Shown: piece by piece, positions 63,092 to 64,000 of the stretch
Layout of the letters: every line of letters begins with the position of its first letter
Numbering within the stretch: position 1 is the stretch's first letter
Source: Clostridia bacterium
GTDB lineage: Bacteria > Bacillota > Clostridia > Christensenellales > CAG-138
Direction: 5' to 3'
Assembly: GCA_017429985.1 (NCBI GenBank)
Contig: JAFRNW010000018.1
Span: 186,001-250,000, forward strand
Length of the DNA: 64,000 nt
Translations under genes and position numbers: made by a program
The notes under the pieces: model-generated
What the model was told of the DNA's origin: nothing
What the model saw: only the letters and a program-made list of their open reading frames with translations
Databases searched by the model: none

Positions 63092-64000
63092 TCAGTCAAA
63101 ACATCTCCGGATCACTTCGATAATGACGTTCTGCTCTTCCTCTGTCATTTTGTTATCCGAAGGCAGACAGAGCCCCCGCGCGAAAATATCCTCGTCGGTC
63201 GGCGATGCCGGATCAAGGCTGACGAACGGCATGCCGCTGAAAATCGGCTGGCAGTGCATCGGCTTCCAGATCGGCCTTCCCTCCGCGTTGATGGACGCGA
63301 TGGCGTTCAAAATCTCTGTCGGGCAGGATTTCCCGTGCTCCGGAACAAACTCCGCCTTGCTGTCCGTTCTGGTCTGTTGGCACATGTACTCCTTCCGGAC
63401 CGTCAGACAGCTGAGCCAGTGATTCGGCTTCATTTCCGTTTCGTCAAACGGATTCATGGAAACGGGCAGATCCTTCAGGCCTTCCCGGTACCGTTCAAAA
63501 ACGGCTCGCTTCTGCGCGATATGTTCGTCCAGATAGGGGATCTGTCCGCGGATCGCCCCTGCAATAATATTGCTCATGCGGTAGTTGTATCCCATTTCGC
63601 TGTGCTGATACCAGGGCGCCGCGTCACGGCTTTGCGTGGACCATTTGCGGACTCTGTCCGCGTCTTCCCTGCTGTCCGTCAGGAGCATGCCGCCCGCAGA
63701 GCCCGTGATCACCTTGTTTCCGTTGAAGCTGATGCAGTTGATGTCCCCGTATGCGCCGCAGCTCTTCCCCCTGAAGGATGAGCCGAGCGCCTCCGCGGCG
63801 TCCTCGATCAGTACGGCGCCGTGCGCACGGCAGGTCTCCCGGATCCGGTCAAGCTTTGCGGGCGTGCCGTAAAGGTCCGCAACGATGCAGCACTTCACGT
63901 CCGGATACAGGCGGAACGCCTTTTCCAGCGCGTCCGGATCGAGGTTCCAGGTTCCGTATTCAGCGTCAATAAAGATCTGTTCCGCTCCCTCATAACTGAC
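63092..64000 (-). CDS. DegT/DnrJ/EryC1-family sugar aminotransferase, partial (N-terminus off the right edge)
   Basis: Reading left from the right edge, the frame is open to a stop at 63092. The visible 302 residues include QIFIDAEYGTWNLDPDAL, LIEDAAEALGSSFRGKSCG and SFNGNKVITGSAGGML, whose Lys is the expected PLP-binding residue. The end has MPFVSLDPASPTDEDI. It is a PLP aminotransferase that adds an amino group to a 4-keto nucleotide sugar. Lying just upstream of the CapD-like dehydratase, it probably uses that enzyme's product. The first part, with the start codon, is outside the window. Confidence 0.93.
   Translation of the reverse strand, partial: VSYEGAEQIFIDAEYGTWNLDPDALEKAFRLYPDVKCCIVADLYGTPAKLDRIRETCRAHGAVLIEDAAEALGSSFRGKSCGAYGDINCISFNGNKVITGSAGGMLLTDSREDADRVRKWSTQSRDAAPWYQHSEMGYNYRMSNIIAGAIRGQIPYLDEHIAQKRAVFERYREGLKDLPVSMNPFDETEMKPNHWLSCLTVRKEYMCQQTRTDSKAEFVPEHGKSCPTEILNAIASINAEGRPIWKPMHCQPIFSGMPFVSLDPASPTDEDIFARGLCLPSDNKMTEEEQNVIIEVIRRCFD

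Overview
The window looks like a chromosomal segment of a Gram-positive anaerobe of the Bacillota, most likely class Clostridia. Supporting evidence: strong GGAGG-type ribosome binding sites, near-consensus sigma-A promoters, an alpha2-type glycyl-tRNA synthetase, TrmK, RecD2, a LUD protein, a class A-like RNase P RNA, and a selenium/sulfur set (YedE, TusA-like, DUF3343, cysteine desulfurase) common in Clostridia. No genus can be named from the sequence alone. Nearly all genes from 1 to 44 kb are moderately GC-rich; 44-61 kb is visibly more AT-rich.

1-27 kb is mostly housekeeping and metabolism. It holds a partial radical SAM gene with a small zinc-ribbon gene; an MscS channel with a membrane-anchored companion; an Rrf2 regulator convergent with cysK; a copper P-type ATPase with metal-binding domains at both ends; a LUD protein; an amino-acid ABC transporter with an M20 amidohydrolase; a divergent desulfurase / YedE-TusA-DUF3343 unit; a SEC-C protein, a GH13 enzyme and an HD hydrolase; and trpS, rnpB, a coiled-coil zinc-ribbon protein, trmK, mnmA, a copper-chaperone-like protein, recD2, an ArsP_2-type transporter and glyS.

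27-44 kb is a long minus-strand cell-surface polysaccharide unit. Read in transcription order: circularly permuted GH3 glucosidase, initiating sugar phosphotransferase, SGNH protein B, AMP-dependent ligase, acyl carrier protein, alpha/beta hydrolase, frameshifted membrane acyltransferase, HAD phosphatase, SGNH protein A, MBOAT acyltransferase, lipoprotein, O-antigen-ligase-like polymerase, LicD, and TagD-like cytidylyltransferase, ending at a terminator. The ligase, carrier, MBOAT and SGNH proteins together resemble the D-alanylation (Dlt) logic, but with two SGNH proteins and extra acyl-handling enzymes.

44-64 kb is a lower-GC mosaic of capsule accessory genes: two further LicD genes, a LicC-like nucleotidyltransferase, two CapA-like proteins, three ATP-grasp enzymes, a GNAT enzyme, a PP-loop-like protein of unknown role, a flippase, a MurF-like ligase and a carboxyethyl-ornithine-synthase-like dehydrogenase. 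It ends with a FlaA1/CapD-type nucleotide-sugar dehydratase and a DegT aminotransferase cut by the window edge. It includes a probable ISL3 remnant and long gene-free stretches. I infer that the last two genes make an amino-deoxy sugar, and that the ATP-grasp/MurF-like/CEO-synthase group makes or attaches an unusual amino-acid substituent. No ordinary glycosyltransferase was found in the window, so those genes probably lie beyond the right edge.
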